From assembly GCA_009617715.1 (NCBI GenBank), contig VTFK01000430.1:186001-250000 (forward strand): DNA of 64,000 nucleotides, written 5' to 3'. Position 1 is the stretch's first letter. Each line of letters starts with the position of its first letter. This DNA is from Plectrocnemia conspersa. Taxonomy: Eukaryota > Arthropoda > Insecta > Trichoptera > Polycentropodidae. Below the pieces are notes generated by a model, which saw only the letters and a program-made list of their open reading frames with translations, did not search any database and was not told the DNA's origin. Of this stretch, positions 25,086 to 39,085 are shown piece by piece. Made by a program: the position numbers and the translations under genes.

Positions 25086-28000
25086 TTTAAAACTCATCTG
25101 ATATTTAATTTGATATATAAATCATTTTTATGAATCAATATTAAAGAAAATAAATCAAAACGTGTCAAATTTTCAAATTAAATAATCGATATCGTTATAT
25201 GTATTATGCGTATATGTGAGATGACATATTAATATTTAGAAACGCGTGTATTTGATGTATTGTGATATTATATTAAACGGGTGACCTATATTCAACTGGG
25301 AAGGATGGGATATATAAAGTAGGCCAATCCAGTACAATTGAAAAAAGAAGCGATAAAGACACCAATTTATTTGTTTTAAAACAACCGCCGATTGCATTGA
25401 GTTTAATTAAAATATCCATATGGCTGTTGAAAAAATCAATTATTTGATAAAATAATGAATTAAAATATTCTCAGTAAATATATAAGGTTATTTATCTATG
25501 TATATACATTGGATAAACATATTTGTGTTTATTTTTATATAAGCTATTAAAAAGATAATTTAAATTCATTCTTAAATATCTAATTAAATAATAGTTTCTA
25601 TATAATACTACTCAGTAATAAATATATTTTTTAGTTTTGTATAGTAATATGCTATAAGCCATAGTTAATAAAGTAATTTGATTAAAAAAATCATAGCGAA
25701 TCAATAATAATATTTAAAACCCAAATAGTTGAGCGTCCGTTATTCGCACACTTATTAGCTGCGGTACCTCACGATAGTAAAAGACCGACAGGTATATTTA
25801 AAAAAATATTTTTTATTTTAGTTATACGTTTGTTGAAAGTTATTTTATTTTTATTACCGACAATGGTAAAATTCTGATTTTATTTAATAATATTTAAAAT
25901 CATCTAATTATACTCAAAAGTTGGTTAGTAAATCTGATATAACAAAGTTATTTTTTGTTAGAGTATGAAAGATCATGTATTTTTTTTATCATTGTAATGT
26001 AATTGTTACTATTTTTATTGTTAAATTATATGATTCGATCATCATAATTATTTTAATTATATTGTCTTGTTTCAAACACTACCTTATACAAAATTAATAA
26101 TTATTTTCTGCCTGTATATATATAAATTACAAACACACTTATTTGTTTATAAACCTGTTTTTGTAATTCATTAAAAGGGGATAAAACATCTTTATTACTA
26201 CAAACATCAAGCTGAACTATTTATTCCATTAAAAACTGTAGTCTCATGAATTATGGAACATCAAGGGAAGTAAGGATGCTTCATGAAACATATGACTGTA
26301 TGATCCTGTAGTTCTACGCGACTTCTTGCTTATTTATTCATTCCGTTATTTTAGTTCAAGCCTAATGACATGATTAATGCGTTGCACGTGTATATAAAGT
26401 GCTACACGTGTATATATTATTACATATAATTCGATTATTGAATTACACATGTATATAATGATAATTTGATAAATGTGTTACACGCGTGTGTAATATGCTA
26501 TGGTGACAGCATCCAAAGTATGATACAATACCGAGATAAATCTATATTATTTGTTTTTAGATACATACATAAATTATATTTAATTAAAAACTTATTAGAA
26601 AAATAAAACATTTTTATTGTCTTCTTCCATCAAGTGGTCTAACAATCCAAAAGAGTCTTAAAAATAGTATTAAGCAAATCGTTGCTACTATGAAATTAGG
26701 TTTTATTAATTAGTAAAAATAGTAATTAAAATGCAATAAAAAATAGTGTTTTATAAATAGTGAAAAGAAATCGGTAAATATTTATAATAAAAATCTGCAA
26801 CACCTAAAAATGACGGTTAGAAATTTTAGCTGAACTTTAGACGGAATCTAGCTTAATTTATAAAATTAAAATGTTGATGCTGATATCAGGGGCGTAGTTA
26901 AAATGGCTGGTCTTTAAAGTCAGAGAGTCTTCGCTGGCGTGTCGAGTTGTATTATAGTCGGCTATGATTTAGGTTAAGCAGCTAGGATTGTCGTAATATG
27001 CTAAAATATGCTTAAAGGGAAAAAATCACTTTGTAGAATTTTGTCTAAAAATATTTTAGTAGTGGTAATGGGAATGATGATACTTTCTTGAATTAAACGA
27101 TTTAAAATTCAGTTTTAGTTAGAGATTGTGATTTCTCAAGATCCTTAAATTTTAATTTTAAATGTATAAAGGAAAATTTTTTAAATTAACACTTAAGGAG
27201 TTTAAATGATTGATTTTATTTACTAGATATAATTTAATAGGTTTGATTTTATTCTAAAAGTAACTGAGGAAATGGTTTTGTCTTTATTTGCGAAATTATC
27301 GTTTAGATATTATTTTAATATTTTAGCAAGTATTAATAATTAAATCTACCTTTTATTTTATTTCATATATAACGTAAAGCAAAAACATAAACATTGTAAT
27401 TTTGAAAGAGACAAATCTTATAATATTTGTAGAGAAAAATTTATATTTTTATAATAAAATCCTTTGGCTATTAAATATTAATTCGTTTATTTCAAGATTG
27501 AATTTAGATAATAGACAAAATTTGTACCATTTTGATGATTGATTTAAGATGATACTGTCTCATTTAATTTAAATATAATTGTGACTATCAATTTAAAATT
27601 AAAATAGAAACAATTTTTAATTGAATCAATTTTATTTAGACCATAGCTATAATAAATCACAATTATATTACACATTACTTACCCTCAAGGTTTTGGCAAT
27701 TTTATGTTATTATGTTCATAATTCAAGGTCATAGTGATAGCAAAATAACATTTCAAATTGATATATTGACTCAAACAGGATATCCTCTACAATATATTGA
27801 ATATAAAAAAATCTTCTTCGTATAAGCTTTTCAAGAAAGTAAACTTAAAGGTTTTATAAAGGAAATGTAGTGGGCGTATTATATAAAAGTTTGATACAGC
27901 ATTTTCATAATTTTATTTTTTAAAAACATATACATAGTTTAACCAATAAATTATTTTTTAATCAATCAAACAATCATTAATACATCTGTAAAAAATCGCA

Positions 28001-30421
28001 TGTCACAATTTTTCAAGTAACGTCATTAATATCATTCGTAAATCAAACAATTATAAATATTGTTAATAGTTATATTTTGGACGTCAAGACATTGAGTTAT
28101 TTATTGTATTATATTATACATCAAATATATATGTACTAAATTTTTGTATTTATTTTGCTGATCAAAAATTATTTTATATTACTCAACATTATCGTTTCGC
28201 TTTATTTTAAATTATACATACATATAAACGACTTATATTCCAACATTTATAAATATTATTTTTTAATAAATATTTTATTTTAATACATCGTATAAACGTT
28301 ACAGGTACAGATGGCGGTCGTTTAATTAAATTCTAAAACGCAACCGCCAAGTGCTTCTATTGTGTTTATTATATCAGATTTTCATTAATAATGGGTTCTT
28401 TTTCAAAGAGTCCGCGATAAAGGAAGCTAAAAGTTAAAGATTAAAACCTGATTTATGTGCTAGTGATAAAAAAAATGTGCTTATGTATAAAAAATAAAAA
28501 AATGTTATACAAAATTTGGTCTTAAGATATGTTTTTTTTAAAGAATTACAAAAAATGCACGAAATTTGCATAGGAATCAATTCTAAGTCTGAAATACGCA
28601 ATCACAAAAATGCTCAACTATTTCTATACACACATATCAATATATATACATATTTTATCATATTGTACTAACATCAAAAAAACTTATATTGCTTTCAAAC
28701 TCAGCAGAGAAGCAACTGAATCTTGAACTTCTAATTGTTATATATTGTACTACAAAAAATATATATTATTTTCTTTTTATCGTAATTTATTATATTATTT
28801 AAGGTTATATATTATACATACAAACATGTTCTGCTTAACATACTTCAAGTAAGTTAAATATTGCAACGGTTTACTCACTATTAAATGGCATGTGAAAAAT
28901 AAAACATGGTATTATATACATATGTATATATGTTAAATGTAAACTCTTGTAACCTGCATCGTACAAATATAATTTATATAGAAATATATAGTTTATCTAA
29001 AAAATATTAAATTCTCCCATAGCATATTAATCTTAACGTTTATAATATTTGTTAAAAATATACATATTTTAATAATTTATATTTCTATATTAAAATTGAT
29101 TTTTGAAATTTTTAATATATTTCAAAAATATATATTATTTAGGTTTGTGCTTTATAAATTATTTTATCATTTAATAAATGCAATATATACATATTTTTAT
29201 ATAGGCAAAAGCACATTATATGGTAATATTTTTTATAATTTGTTAATTAGGAAAAGAAAGTGTAATAAAATATTGAGAGTACTTGTCTTCATTATTAATA
29301 TTATACGAGAATTCTGTACTATTATGAAAGTATAAATTATTATAGTTAGTATTTGAATTTGTGCAAGTAACAGCAATGGGCTATCGCTAAATAGCGAATT
29401 ATTTATATTAACAGTTTAAATTGTATTTTTTCATGAAATTTCGATGTTTAAATCGGATTATTTGTAGTTTCATTATCAATATGATGAATTAAAAAATATA
29501 TTTCTTCACTTTGATATTTATTTCCATTTTATTTTTTATATAAACTTAATGAAAAAGCTAAACCGTATTTGAAATTATATATACTTTCACTTACACGTAT
29601 TTAATACAAGTATGAATATATAAATATTATATAAATTAGTATGTAATTTGCGCGAAAATATTATTGTTGAAATTCTAAAATTTCATTCTCTCAAGAATTT
29701 GTGAATATATATATTTTATTCTATTTATAAAATTTGTGGTATAATTATATTAGTAGTTTGACTACGTACATTTGCGAACAGTTTATCACATACAAACCCT
29801 ATACTTTTTTTTGAGAGTGAGTGAAAAAAATGTGGTCCTTTACATTTTTTTGTTTAATATTTAATTCAATTTTTATATAGAAAATAATCAAAACGATTAT
29901 GAATAAAGTTAGTAGACACTCACACATCCGAATAAGCCATGAAAATTAATTAAAAAAATGTGCGTTACGCTTACCATGTTTTCATGTTAAAACCTTAAAA
30001 TTCTAAATTTGATAATCAAATATACATATATTAATTAATACGATTAACTTTTTTTATGAAAATAATCTATAAGAGACTTTGTGTGCTGAGTATCATGCTT
30101 GAAGCTGTTTTTATTTATTTTTTATCTTAGTATTCTTGTATTAGATTGTTTTCTGTGTGTCAAGCTGTGTTTTCTGCTATCGATTCAAACAATCCTATTT
30201 TTTTTAAATGGTGTTCTATTGATTATATTCAGACGTTCGTTGCTCGTGCAGAGTTTTATACTAAACAAAGCACGCTACCGAGAAGCGACTTTTCGGATTC
30301 TTGTACCATTTGACCAAAAACCCGTTGACGCACTACCGAAATGGGAAAGTCGCCCATCAATATTTAGCACTTGCTGTCTTGGCAAGTTAACAACAATGAA
30401 CCGAAAATGCTTCACAAGGTC
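25086..30421. other. AT-rich desert downstream of the SIFamide receptor
   Basis: No gene is supported. It contains the palindromic E-box cluster at 26384-26492, a possible mobile-element end (CAGGGGCGTAGTTAAAATGG near 26888), and TTTATT near 30110, which is a polyadenylation signal for the receptor on the minus strand. Confidence 0.5.
26384..26492. promoter_or_regulatory. Cluster of palindromic E-box-like sites
   Basis: Four related words within 110 bp: GCACGTGTATATAA (26384), TACACGTGTATATA (26403), TACACATGTATATAA (26444) and TTACACGCGTGTGTAA (about 26478). The first two contain CACGTG, the bHLH (for example clock or Myc type) core; the others are variants. It could be an AT/GC low-complexity repeat rather than a functional element. 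Confidence 0.4.
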
Positions 30422-31190
30422 TTAAACTCCCGTGTTGTTGTATATGAACGACACGGCAGCTCCGTCTTGACCCGGTGGAGAACGTCTGCTGATGGAGGCA
30501 TTGTTGTGGTGGTAGTGTGAGGATTTTCTCATCGAGGTGCTCGATGACATCAGGGCCACGGTTTCGTAATAGCGCAACCTTCCACAGCATTTTCTGCTTT
30601 TGATTATAGCTACGAAGCCCCTCCTATACTTCTTGTTGAAGAACGCGTACAGTATCGGGTTTATGCAAGAGTTAGAGGCGCCTAGCCATTGAGCAATGGG
30701 TGTGGCTATCGGTAGAATCTCCTCTTCCCACACTCCAATCTCGCCGCCGAACTTTATCCTTGCAAAAATTATGTACAACGGCATCCAAGAAACGACGAAA
30801 AGTATCACCACAGCCACCAACATCTTTACAACTTTCACTTTGGACTTTTGCTGCATCCTCTCCATCTGAGCGTCTTGGGTGTCGGTTGGTATATGCCTCT
30901 TCCAAACCTTGATCCAGATCAGTATGTAGCACATCGATATCAAAATCATCGGCAGTATGTAGCAAAACAAGAAGTTTGCAATGAGGAAGTACAATGGTCC
31001 GTTCAAATGCTCTGGCCATACTTCTAAACATAACTTGGTGTCTGGAGATTCGTTGAAGATAACCACCAAATCGAAATAAAGCGCCCATGGAATTGTAGTA
31101 GTCAGAGCTATCACCCAAATGACGAAGATAATCAGGCGGGCTCGTCGCTTTGTTATTTGGCACTTCAACGGCCACCATATGGCAAGGAAT
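30422..31190 (-). CDS. SIFaR: SIFamide receptor-like GPCR, last exon (TM4-TM7 and C-terminus)
   Basis: Rhodopsin-family neuropeptide receptor; in insects SIFamide acts through this receptor in neurons controlling courtship, feeding and sleep. The exon opens after acceptor TTTGTTTCAG; its first base completes the Arg of the D-R-F motif begun in the exon at 56564-56465 (GAT AG|A TTC). It encodes [20 protein letters not shown]4 ([20 protein letters not shown]), an extracellular loop with [10 protein letters not shown]5, a basic third loop ([16 protein letters not shown]), TM6 with FVVSWMPLY (Ser replacing the usual Cys), and TM7 with [20 protein letters not shown] (NPILY = NPxxY). A KCCG palmitoylation-type motif follows, then a Ser-rich tail ending YNNTGV. 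Family assignment rests on recalled similarity to insect SIFaR, which is related to vertebrate NPFF receptors. A closely related orphan peptide receptor is the main alternative. Confidence 0.88.
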
Positions 31191-32127
31191 CTGAAACAAA
31201 TAAGAAAAAAAGTTTTTTTAAAAATGTGGCAATGACCTAAATATATCAAGAAGATTGCTATGGTTAAGTGATTATACATTTTTTTTATAAATATTATTAC
31301 GTTGATCGCGTTGCACGCGAGATTATTTTAGGTAACAACTTTATTATTATGTCGATATAATAATATGTCTTCGAGAGACAGCTGCTTGGAATTTTATTAT
31401 AATATTATATAGTTCGAAAACCAGAAATAGTAAGCAATAAATTTATTTACTAGAAGTTGTTAAATATTTATGTTAAATACAAAAATCACTTAACTAGCAA
31501 TACAGGTATTTTATGTTTTAGGTAATTTGTCATATTTCTTTTAGAAAAAATATAAATAATTAATTTTTTTGTGTAGATTACTATGTAGCGACGGTTGCTA
31601 AACAATGTTTATTGGAATCAAATGTTGTCTCAACCACCTGCATAATTTATTATAATTTAAAGGTATCTCTAATGACCATTTGAACAAACGAAAAAATAGT
31701 ACAAAGATTTTGTACTCAAACAATTGCATTAATAATTGTTAATATTGCATTGGTCACCTATAAGCACATCATTACCGAGACGTTAATCACCTATAAGTAC
31801 CGTTGATAACACTACTCTTTGTTAGGAAAGGATGAGCGCTAAACAATACCTTTTACTTAGGCATTCTGTTTTTTTTCGATGTTTTTATTTCACAACAAAT
31901 AAAAATTCTTATACTAATATTTTGTTATTTTGAGAATTCTCTTGAAATTTTAATGTATTAAAAATATATGTAAAATGTAGCATGTGAAAAAATTGATATA
32001 TTATATTATTGTAGATATTTTTATATTATCGATAAACAGAAAACTGCATTATCCTTAAAGAGAACAAACATATAATCGATGCGAAAAATTGAAGGATCAT
32101 AACGGGACAATTAAAAAAAAATTGCAC

Positions 32128-32549
32128 CGTAACATTTGCCAGGTATTTCTTATATCAAATAACAGTTTTTGAGATATTGTAAATTTCCGTATTTTTTATT
32201 CTAAAAAAATTATTTTTATCTAATTGCAAATATCTCTAGTTGTATTTTTAACGTATTTAAGTATTTTATAACGAATTTTCTCATAGTTCCTATAATATTG
32301 CAATAATATGAAATCGTCAATCAATTTATAAATAGTGCTTAAACTTTAAAAAATAAATACCTTTTATACTATATAATAAAATACTTTTAATTTGTTATAA
32401 ACTACTTTTGCAAGAACTAGAGATAATTGCAAATCTGTAAAAACACATTTTTTCAAAATTAAAAATATAGAAATTAAGCAATATCTCGAAAACTCATTTT
32501 CGGATTCAGCGCGCTATTTTACATATGATATGACTGTCAAATGTTATGG
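32128..32549. mobile_element. Non-autonomous element with long inverted repeats
   Basis: Arms of roughly 115-135 bp: the left arm runs CGTAACATTTGCCAGG, TTTTTGAGATATTG, TAATTGCAAATATCTCTAGT (to about 32243). The right arm holds the reverse complements ACTAGAGATAATTGCAAAT (32416), CAATATCTCGAAAACT and TGTCAAATGTTATG (to about 32549). Divergence between the arms shows it is old. Ends and target duplication could not be fixed. Confidence 0.65.
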
Positions 32550-35500
32550 GAAAAAAGTAGATGTAAGCTAGTATATAATATATAAATATTAAAATTTAAT
32601 GCTAGATACGTTTATCGTTAGATAAGTTAATCATTTTTTGCTATTAAAATACTTCCTACCTCTATAAAAAGTTTGTAAGAAAACATTTATATTTTAAAAC
32701 ATCTGGCACGGATTCACCCTTTTTTATGCTGTGGTAATAAAAAACAAAGTGGCTGTAAGACATTTAAAAGTATTCGATAAAAAATAATTTTTATAAAAAT
32801 TTTGGAGAAATCCACAAAAAATATTTTTTGAGAAACATTAGTTTTACCACGCGCATAACACTATTGTTTTTTTAACCCTTTCGCTCCTAATCACTAAAAT
32901 AGCCATCAATATTATCTATATTAAAATACGCCTTAAGAGACGTAAACATATTTTGTACGTAATGCAATTGGCTCGCAAACATCCTCATCTGCGATTCGTC
33001 TCAAACTAGAGTTATAAAATATGTGACACACTGTAAGAAACACTTAAGGACACTGCATGGACATGAGAGAGAGGATCGTCCAGCATAATCATGAAAATTC
33101 AGCTGATATTATTAGACACACCCCAAAACCTGCCATTTCAAATCCACTACCTGATATTGGTATCTACATTTCTTTATAAATGTTTATAAAATAAATGTTT
33201 ACTGGCTTTTACAGCATCTATTTGCCTGAAAATCACACTTCAAAATCCGAAAATGGTGAACTCGACGTGATTTAACAACTAATTTTTATCTGCTTTTAAA
33301 GAAAATAAATAGCGGATGTTGTCAAAAAAATTTTACTCATGCAAATCATACTTCTATGATTTTTTCTGCATGACTAAATATCAATTGTTACATAAATGTG
33401 CAGTGCACTTTTTTTGGTCAAGCTGGGAAAAAAAATTGTCAAGGTAATTGCTCCGATTTTTATTATTCATTAACAGTTTCAAAGCATTGCATTAAACCGT
33501 AGACTTTTTCGGAAATAAAAACTAAATATCTCCTTCAAATAGGATGAGGAAAGGTACTGATTTGACTTCACGTTACAGCGTTGTGTTGACGCATAATATG
33601 TAAAAAAATACAACCAATGCAATGATTAATTCGCAAGTTTAAAGCTTTAATCTACATTTTGAAAGCTACCAAATTGTTATTTATTAGTGACCCGTCATTA
33701 AATGCATATTTACGAAAATGCTTTATTACCAACAAATAATTTCTTTAAAAGCAAACCGACCAGTACCAACACTGGTCCACCATGTGTCATACCATTTAAG
33801 CGATATAATCTTTTATGTTTAATTGTTTTTATTTTTCCACAGCTCTCTTTTGGCAATGAATAAAATTCAGTAAAAGTCTCAAAACTTGCAATCATTCCAG
33901 GTCGTAATTTATGACATAAGCGAAATGACATTATTTCACAAAAGCACGCGATAAAAGATTTTTTCGTCAATCTGACAGTTTGAAACTGCTAGATCGATTA
34001 TGGTTAAGATTCAGATATAAATAAGCGTAAAACTTGTTTAGGTGTTAGTGTTGTTTTGCAGCTTGACATTTTTGATTTAAATTGATTAATTATGTCCTAT
34101 TTAATGACGTTTTAATACAGTCGTCAATATGCATATTTATTTGTGAGGCCAAACATAACCTCGCACAACATAAATTGTTGTCAACATTTTTTTGCGTATA
34201 TAGAAATTAAAACAACGCAATAAAAAACATACAGTAAATATGTCTCATATATATAAATATATATGTTGGATCTATCTTGATAATAATAAAATTTGTCATA
34301 TTTTTATAGTATAAAACATATGATAAACGATCTTGATATATATTTTCACTTTAATTGCATATCGTTGAGCTTTCATCTTCGATTATATTATTATAATGAA
34401 ATGTTACGGCTACGCCCATTTATTATTTCATCATAAACCAAACAACTCGAACCAAGAAAATGACCTTATGAAGGAAACGAGTTTTCAACTAGCAATTTTT
34501 TTATTTGCAAAAGTACCTCGTCAAGTTTCTTTTGAAGATTTATAGGAGTCGAAAAATTTGAATATTAACAGCTTTTCGAAAAAAATGTGTCAACATAAAT
34601 AACAATTAAAATATAAAACATTTTATACTGCAATTATGATCGATTAAAGACACCTTTGCCCTCTTAAAATTATTTTCCTCAATATATAAAATATGCTGAA
34701 CAATTAATATTCATGAAAGTGTAATTTTTGCAAAATCATTTTTAAAATACGTATTAAACTAACTGTGACACCAATCACAATTAAGCAACAAAGTGTCAGT
34801 GGTAAATATTATCAATTAAGGTCAAGCAATGTCAAATACGTTACATTTTAGATCTAAAAAATAGTAATTTCTCAATCGACTTTATTATTATATAACTTTG
34901 TCTATAAAAGTGATTTAAAATAATATAATAAGTATTAAATTATTAAAATAGAAGAGACAGATATAAGTGTAACAACAACAAACACGTTACAAATGCTTAA
35001 AAGTAAGGTTGATTTGAAGCAGAGGTCAACAAACTTTAAAGATTAGGGCCGCATTGGGCTTAATATTAAATAAGTTTGTCGCAGTTATTAAATATATAAA
35101 AATGGTGATTTATTTATATTGCGAAATTATTTATTTTATTATTTACGAAAAGAGATTTGCTTAGTCATGCAGTGCTAAAATTTTGACTATTTAATTGAAA
35201 AAAATATCATTAATAACCTTGGCTATGAAACCAAGTATGTTATATTTTTTACAAAAAAATTCTGTTTATCAATGATTCATTGGATTGAAAACTGGAAATA
35301 TTATCGCTACAGGTAAGGAGATGTACATTTTAAAATAGCGTTTCTTCTGACAAATCAAATGTCATGTTTTTTTAAACAAAGGTAAAAGTACAAAAATCAT
35401 ATTTTATCACAACTATATTGTCTGTATAAAAATTGTTATAACTATATTTTTCAAATCACTGAAAACTAGAAATATAAATACATTTGAGAATACAGATTTT

Positions 35501-36952
35501 TTTACAGTTAAATAAATTGGATTTAGATGTATTTTTATTGCTGTGATGAAAAGTTAAAATGCATTTATGATAATTGATCACACATTTAATATTATGTATA
35601 GCAAATAAAAGTTTTAAAAAGACGTATATTTGAGAAAATTAGTAGTTCTTTAAAATATTGTTTTTGGGTTGCTTAAGGTAATACATTTTTCAGCAAATAA
35701 AATCCTTTTGATTTGATATTAAAATTTAGTTAATATATTTTTTATATTTCATACACTTATTTTTTTTTTGTGTAAATGTAATAATAAATATTTGACTCAT
35801 TACTTTACGCATATTTTTATTCAATTTTTAAATTATTATTAAAAATTAGATTCTGATCAAATATAAACATTTATATTAAACAATATTTAAAATACAAAAA
35901 AATAAAGAAGTCATGAAGTGATCTTTATTATGAAATATTGATTAAAGAGACGCTCCACCGACAGTGATTTCTGAATAGTGTATAGTGACGTGTAAATTGA
36001 TTAAAATACAGATTTCAAATCGACGTGTAATTTTAAATGTCTCATCTATTTATTACACAAAAGCAACCTATCGCAGTTTTTATGAGATCCTTAACCTTTT
36101 CATGTAGTTTAATCACTTAGGCACGTAATATTCCCTTTCAAAAAAATATAATACAGCACCCAACACATTTAATCGAATTCCTTCGAAATACGCAGCGTCA
36201 ACTTTGAAATTGATTTTCACACATTAAACAATGAAGCGTGTGGGATTCTTTTCATCTCAACGTTTAATCACCGGGATCGATACAATATAGTCACGTTTAA
36301 GCTTTGGTCATGCCTTCCTCGACAAAGTCATGATTTTGGCCTTCGATCGTGATATAGTCAAATATCTAATTTCGTTACCTCACTAAAATTACCGCGGTGA
36401 ATCATTGAAGGTCAATCTTAGTGCAAAAATAAAAACAGGAAGAACGTAAAAATCACGAGATAACAGCTGTCACGAATTTAAATCTAAGATTTAGAAAAGA
36501 CTTGCTTTAACGCAAATTTAAATTATGATTGCGTAACAATATATAATGTCCAGATTGATTATATTATTAAAGTCAAAAACCTAGACCTAAATAACGCTTT
36601 GTTATTGCTTTAAAAATCATGTTAATATCTCTCGATACCATTGTGATTCAAATGCGATTTATTTCACTGTATTGCGCATAGTTTTTTTTATTCGTTACGA
36701 AATTGTGGTAGTTAAGTTAATGTGGAAGATTTTTTCTGGCGCCGAGTCAATGTCTCGGAATAGAATCGAATTTTTAAAATATTTTTCCCATATGTTTTTC
36801 TAGAATATGATAATTCCCATCGGTTTAATTATTGTTTGTTGGCATTGAGAACGCACACCTCCAATTTACAAAAAAATCATAAACTCGTATATTTTTAATG
36901 GCATAGCGTAGAGATATCGGAAAAGAAAGGGAATGCGGCAATATTTAGTTTG

Positions 36953-36997
36953 TATAAAAGGCTTCAACCACTACTTTGGATCACCAGTCACATCAGT
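36953..36997 (+). promoter_or_regulatory. TATA box and initiator of cuticle gene A
   Basis: TATAAAAG at 36953-36960, with CCAGTCA and ATCAGTG initiator-like words 30-42 bp downstream and the ATG at 37039. Matching TATA boxes precede the other three cluster genes: TATAAAAGG at 40354, TATATATATAT at about 44188 and TATATAAA at 50307. Confidence 0.75.
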
Positions 36998-37038
36998 GCA
37001 GTCTTTCAGTGTCGTTGAAGCAAATAACCCTCTTAAAC

Positions 37039-37604
37039 ATGTATAAGTTTGTAAGTGTATTTCGTGTAACTCTGTGATGATGAGTGAAGTCTTGGTGATA
37101 AACATAAATTTTGTCTTTTAGGTCTTGGTATCCGCTCTTTTGGCTTATGCCTCAGCCGCTCCAGGAGTAGTGTCTTTGCACTCAGCTCCGTTGGTGCACT
37201 CTGTACACACAGTGCCGATTGTCCACGCTCCAGTCGCTCACTCAGTGTCCCACAGCAGCTCGGTTGTTAACCATGGATCTCCAGTAGTACACACCAAGCT
37301 GGTACATGCCGCTCCAGTCCATGCTGTGCATGCCGTACACGCCGCTCCACTCCACACCGTCCATGCCGTTCACGCCGCTCCAATCCACACCGTCCATGCC
37401 GTCCACGCTCCAGTCCATGCCGTCCATGCCGTCCACACTCCAGTCCACACATACCACGCTGCTCCAGTCCACGCTGTCCACGCTGTTCACGCCGCTCCCA
37501 TCTCTCACGCCGTCTCGCACAGCAGCTCTTCAGTAGTCCACCACAAAGCTGTTCATGCCGTCCCAGTCCTCCACTCTGCTCCAGTGCTCGTGCATCATCA
37601 TTAG
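37039..37604 (+). CDS. Low-complexity cuticle-type secreted protein A
   Basis: Likely structural protein of the exoskeleton. Exon 1 is 37039-37050 (M-Y-K-F), the intron is 37051-37121 (71 nt, phase 0) and exon 2 is 37122-37604; the product is 164 residues. The signal peptide MYKFVLVSALLAYASAAPG spans the intron, the usual arrangement for insect cuticle genes. The mature part is made of His/Val/Ala/Pro repeats, roughly ten residues long of the form A-P-[VLI]-H-[AT]-V-H-A-V-H-A over residues about 68-130. Two SHSSSVV motifs lie on either side, and the protein ends VLVHHH. There is no chitin-binding R&R domain; it belongs with low-complexity 'AAPVVH' cuticle proteins. Because the 30-bp repeat is a multiple of three, long open frames also occur antisense and out of frame; these are shadows. 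AATAAA at 37639. Confidence 0.9.
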
Positions 37605-38879
37605 GGGTTACCAAATGTATAAATATAACATTTAAAAAAATAAAATCAATAAGAAAATAGACCATATGTTTCATTATTCACATACAAAACAAAACCCTCA
37701 ATCAAGCTGATAAATATCAAATTAGACAGTTCTTAGCTGTATAGAATTAATCTATATATTTATAAATTAAAATCAAATATGTTACTGAGAAAAAAGCTCT
37801 TCAAATCCAATAAATACAATTTGTATTTATTCAATTTTGTTGTATTAATTGTATTACACATATTTCATTATATTAGTAAGTATTTTTATTGTAATAAATG
37901 AAAAAGATCTCAATGAGTTCGTTGGAACTGGTAGTAACACACATTAATTATTATCTGATATAAAGAAGTATTTGTTAATATAATTAATTAACGGCTAGTT
38001 AATTGCTGTTTACTAATTAAATATTATTTTTATTAAGTAAAAATATTTCGAAAAATTCCATATAAAAATAAATAAATACGCTATTTTGTAATCTGAAGAA
38101 ATAATATTAAATCTAATTTTATATATTCGATACAACCATTAAAAGATCAAAAAGATATAGTAATTTGGAGAGGAAAGTTTCCACTCTAAAGTAATTTTTT
38201 ATATAAGTAATTTTTCATTAGTTATTTTATGTATCTTATTTATAAGATCAAAAAATTGATTCTAAAATGGTTTATTTTACTTTTTCTCGTATAAGTTTAA
38301 ATTAATTTTGATATATTTTTGTTATTAATATTACAAAGATTTAAATAACATAAAAATAAAGACTTTTTTTCTAAAAATATAAGCAGCTGTTTTAAACAGA
38401 TCTAGTTATTTTCTAATAATAATTTAAATTCCCAATAATTTAAAAAACAGTTTTTGCAAAAGTCAGTTTCTTTATAAATTCTACTATGAAATGCTAAATT
38501 ATGGAGATAGTTAAAACAACGTTATAATGAAAATAAAAAATAAGAATAAATTATCAAATGATGTAAAAAATGATTTAAAGGTATCGAAGAATTCATTTAG
38601 ATATTTTTTAAAGCTAACTTTAAAAAGTTATGATACCAAAATTGTATTATTGAGCTCGATTTCAGATACTCATTTGTAAGAATAGGAAAAGCTAGGAAAA
38701 CTTAATCAATGATGATTTTAATAAATATATGTAGAAATATCAAATATAAAAATCAAAAACATTATTGGGTCTAAAAATATGTATTACTCGATCTTTTACT
38801 GTTTTGAGGTACCCAAGATAGTAACTCCATATATAACTGATAATAGATAAAAAAACATTATAATATAGAGAGAAATATC

Positions 38880-39085
38880 AATAAATTAAAGAGTAAGAAA
38901 TAAATTAACATAATAAATAATAGTTAAATAATAATAAAATAAATTAACGAAATTTAGTATTTGTAAATTAGTAATAAAAACAAATAGTATTTTTATTAAT
39001 AATAAAATAATAATTAAGAAATAACAACAAAAATAATTATGAAAAAATACGTAAAATTAACTCATTACTCAAAGGGTTAATAGTT
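38880..39085 (+). repeat. Dispersed repeat family R2, copy 2
   Basis: Ends AATACGTAAAATTAACTC, ATTACTCAAAGGGTTAATAG, matching the folliculin-intron copy at 5870-6135. The A/T-rich body (AATTATGAAAAAATACG) also agrees. Confidence 0.6.

Noticed and set aside
33710..33970. 86-codon minus-strand ORF
   Set aside because: I could not relate it to any transposase or host protein; no promoter or splice evidence. It may be a transposon remnant, but this is unsupported.
37242..37674. Antisense ORFs over cuticle gene A (92 and 135 codons) and similar ones over genes B and D
   Set aside because: Shadows of three-periodic repeats; they have no start context, signal peptide or family match.
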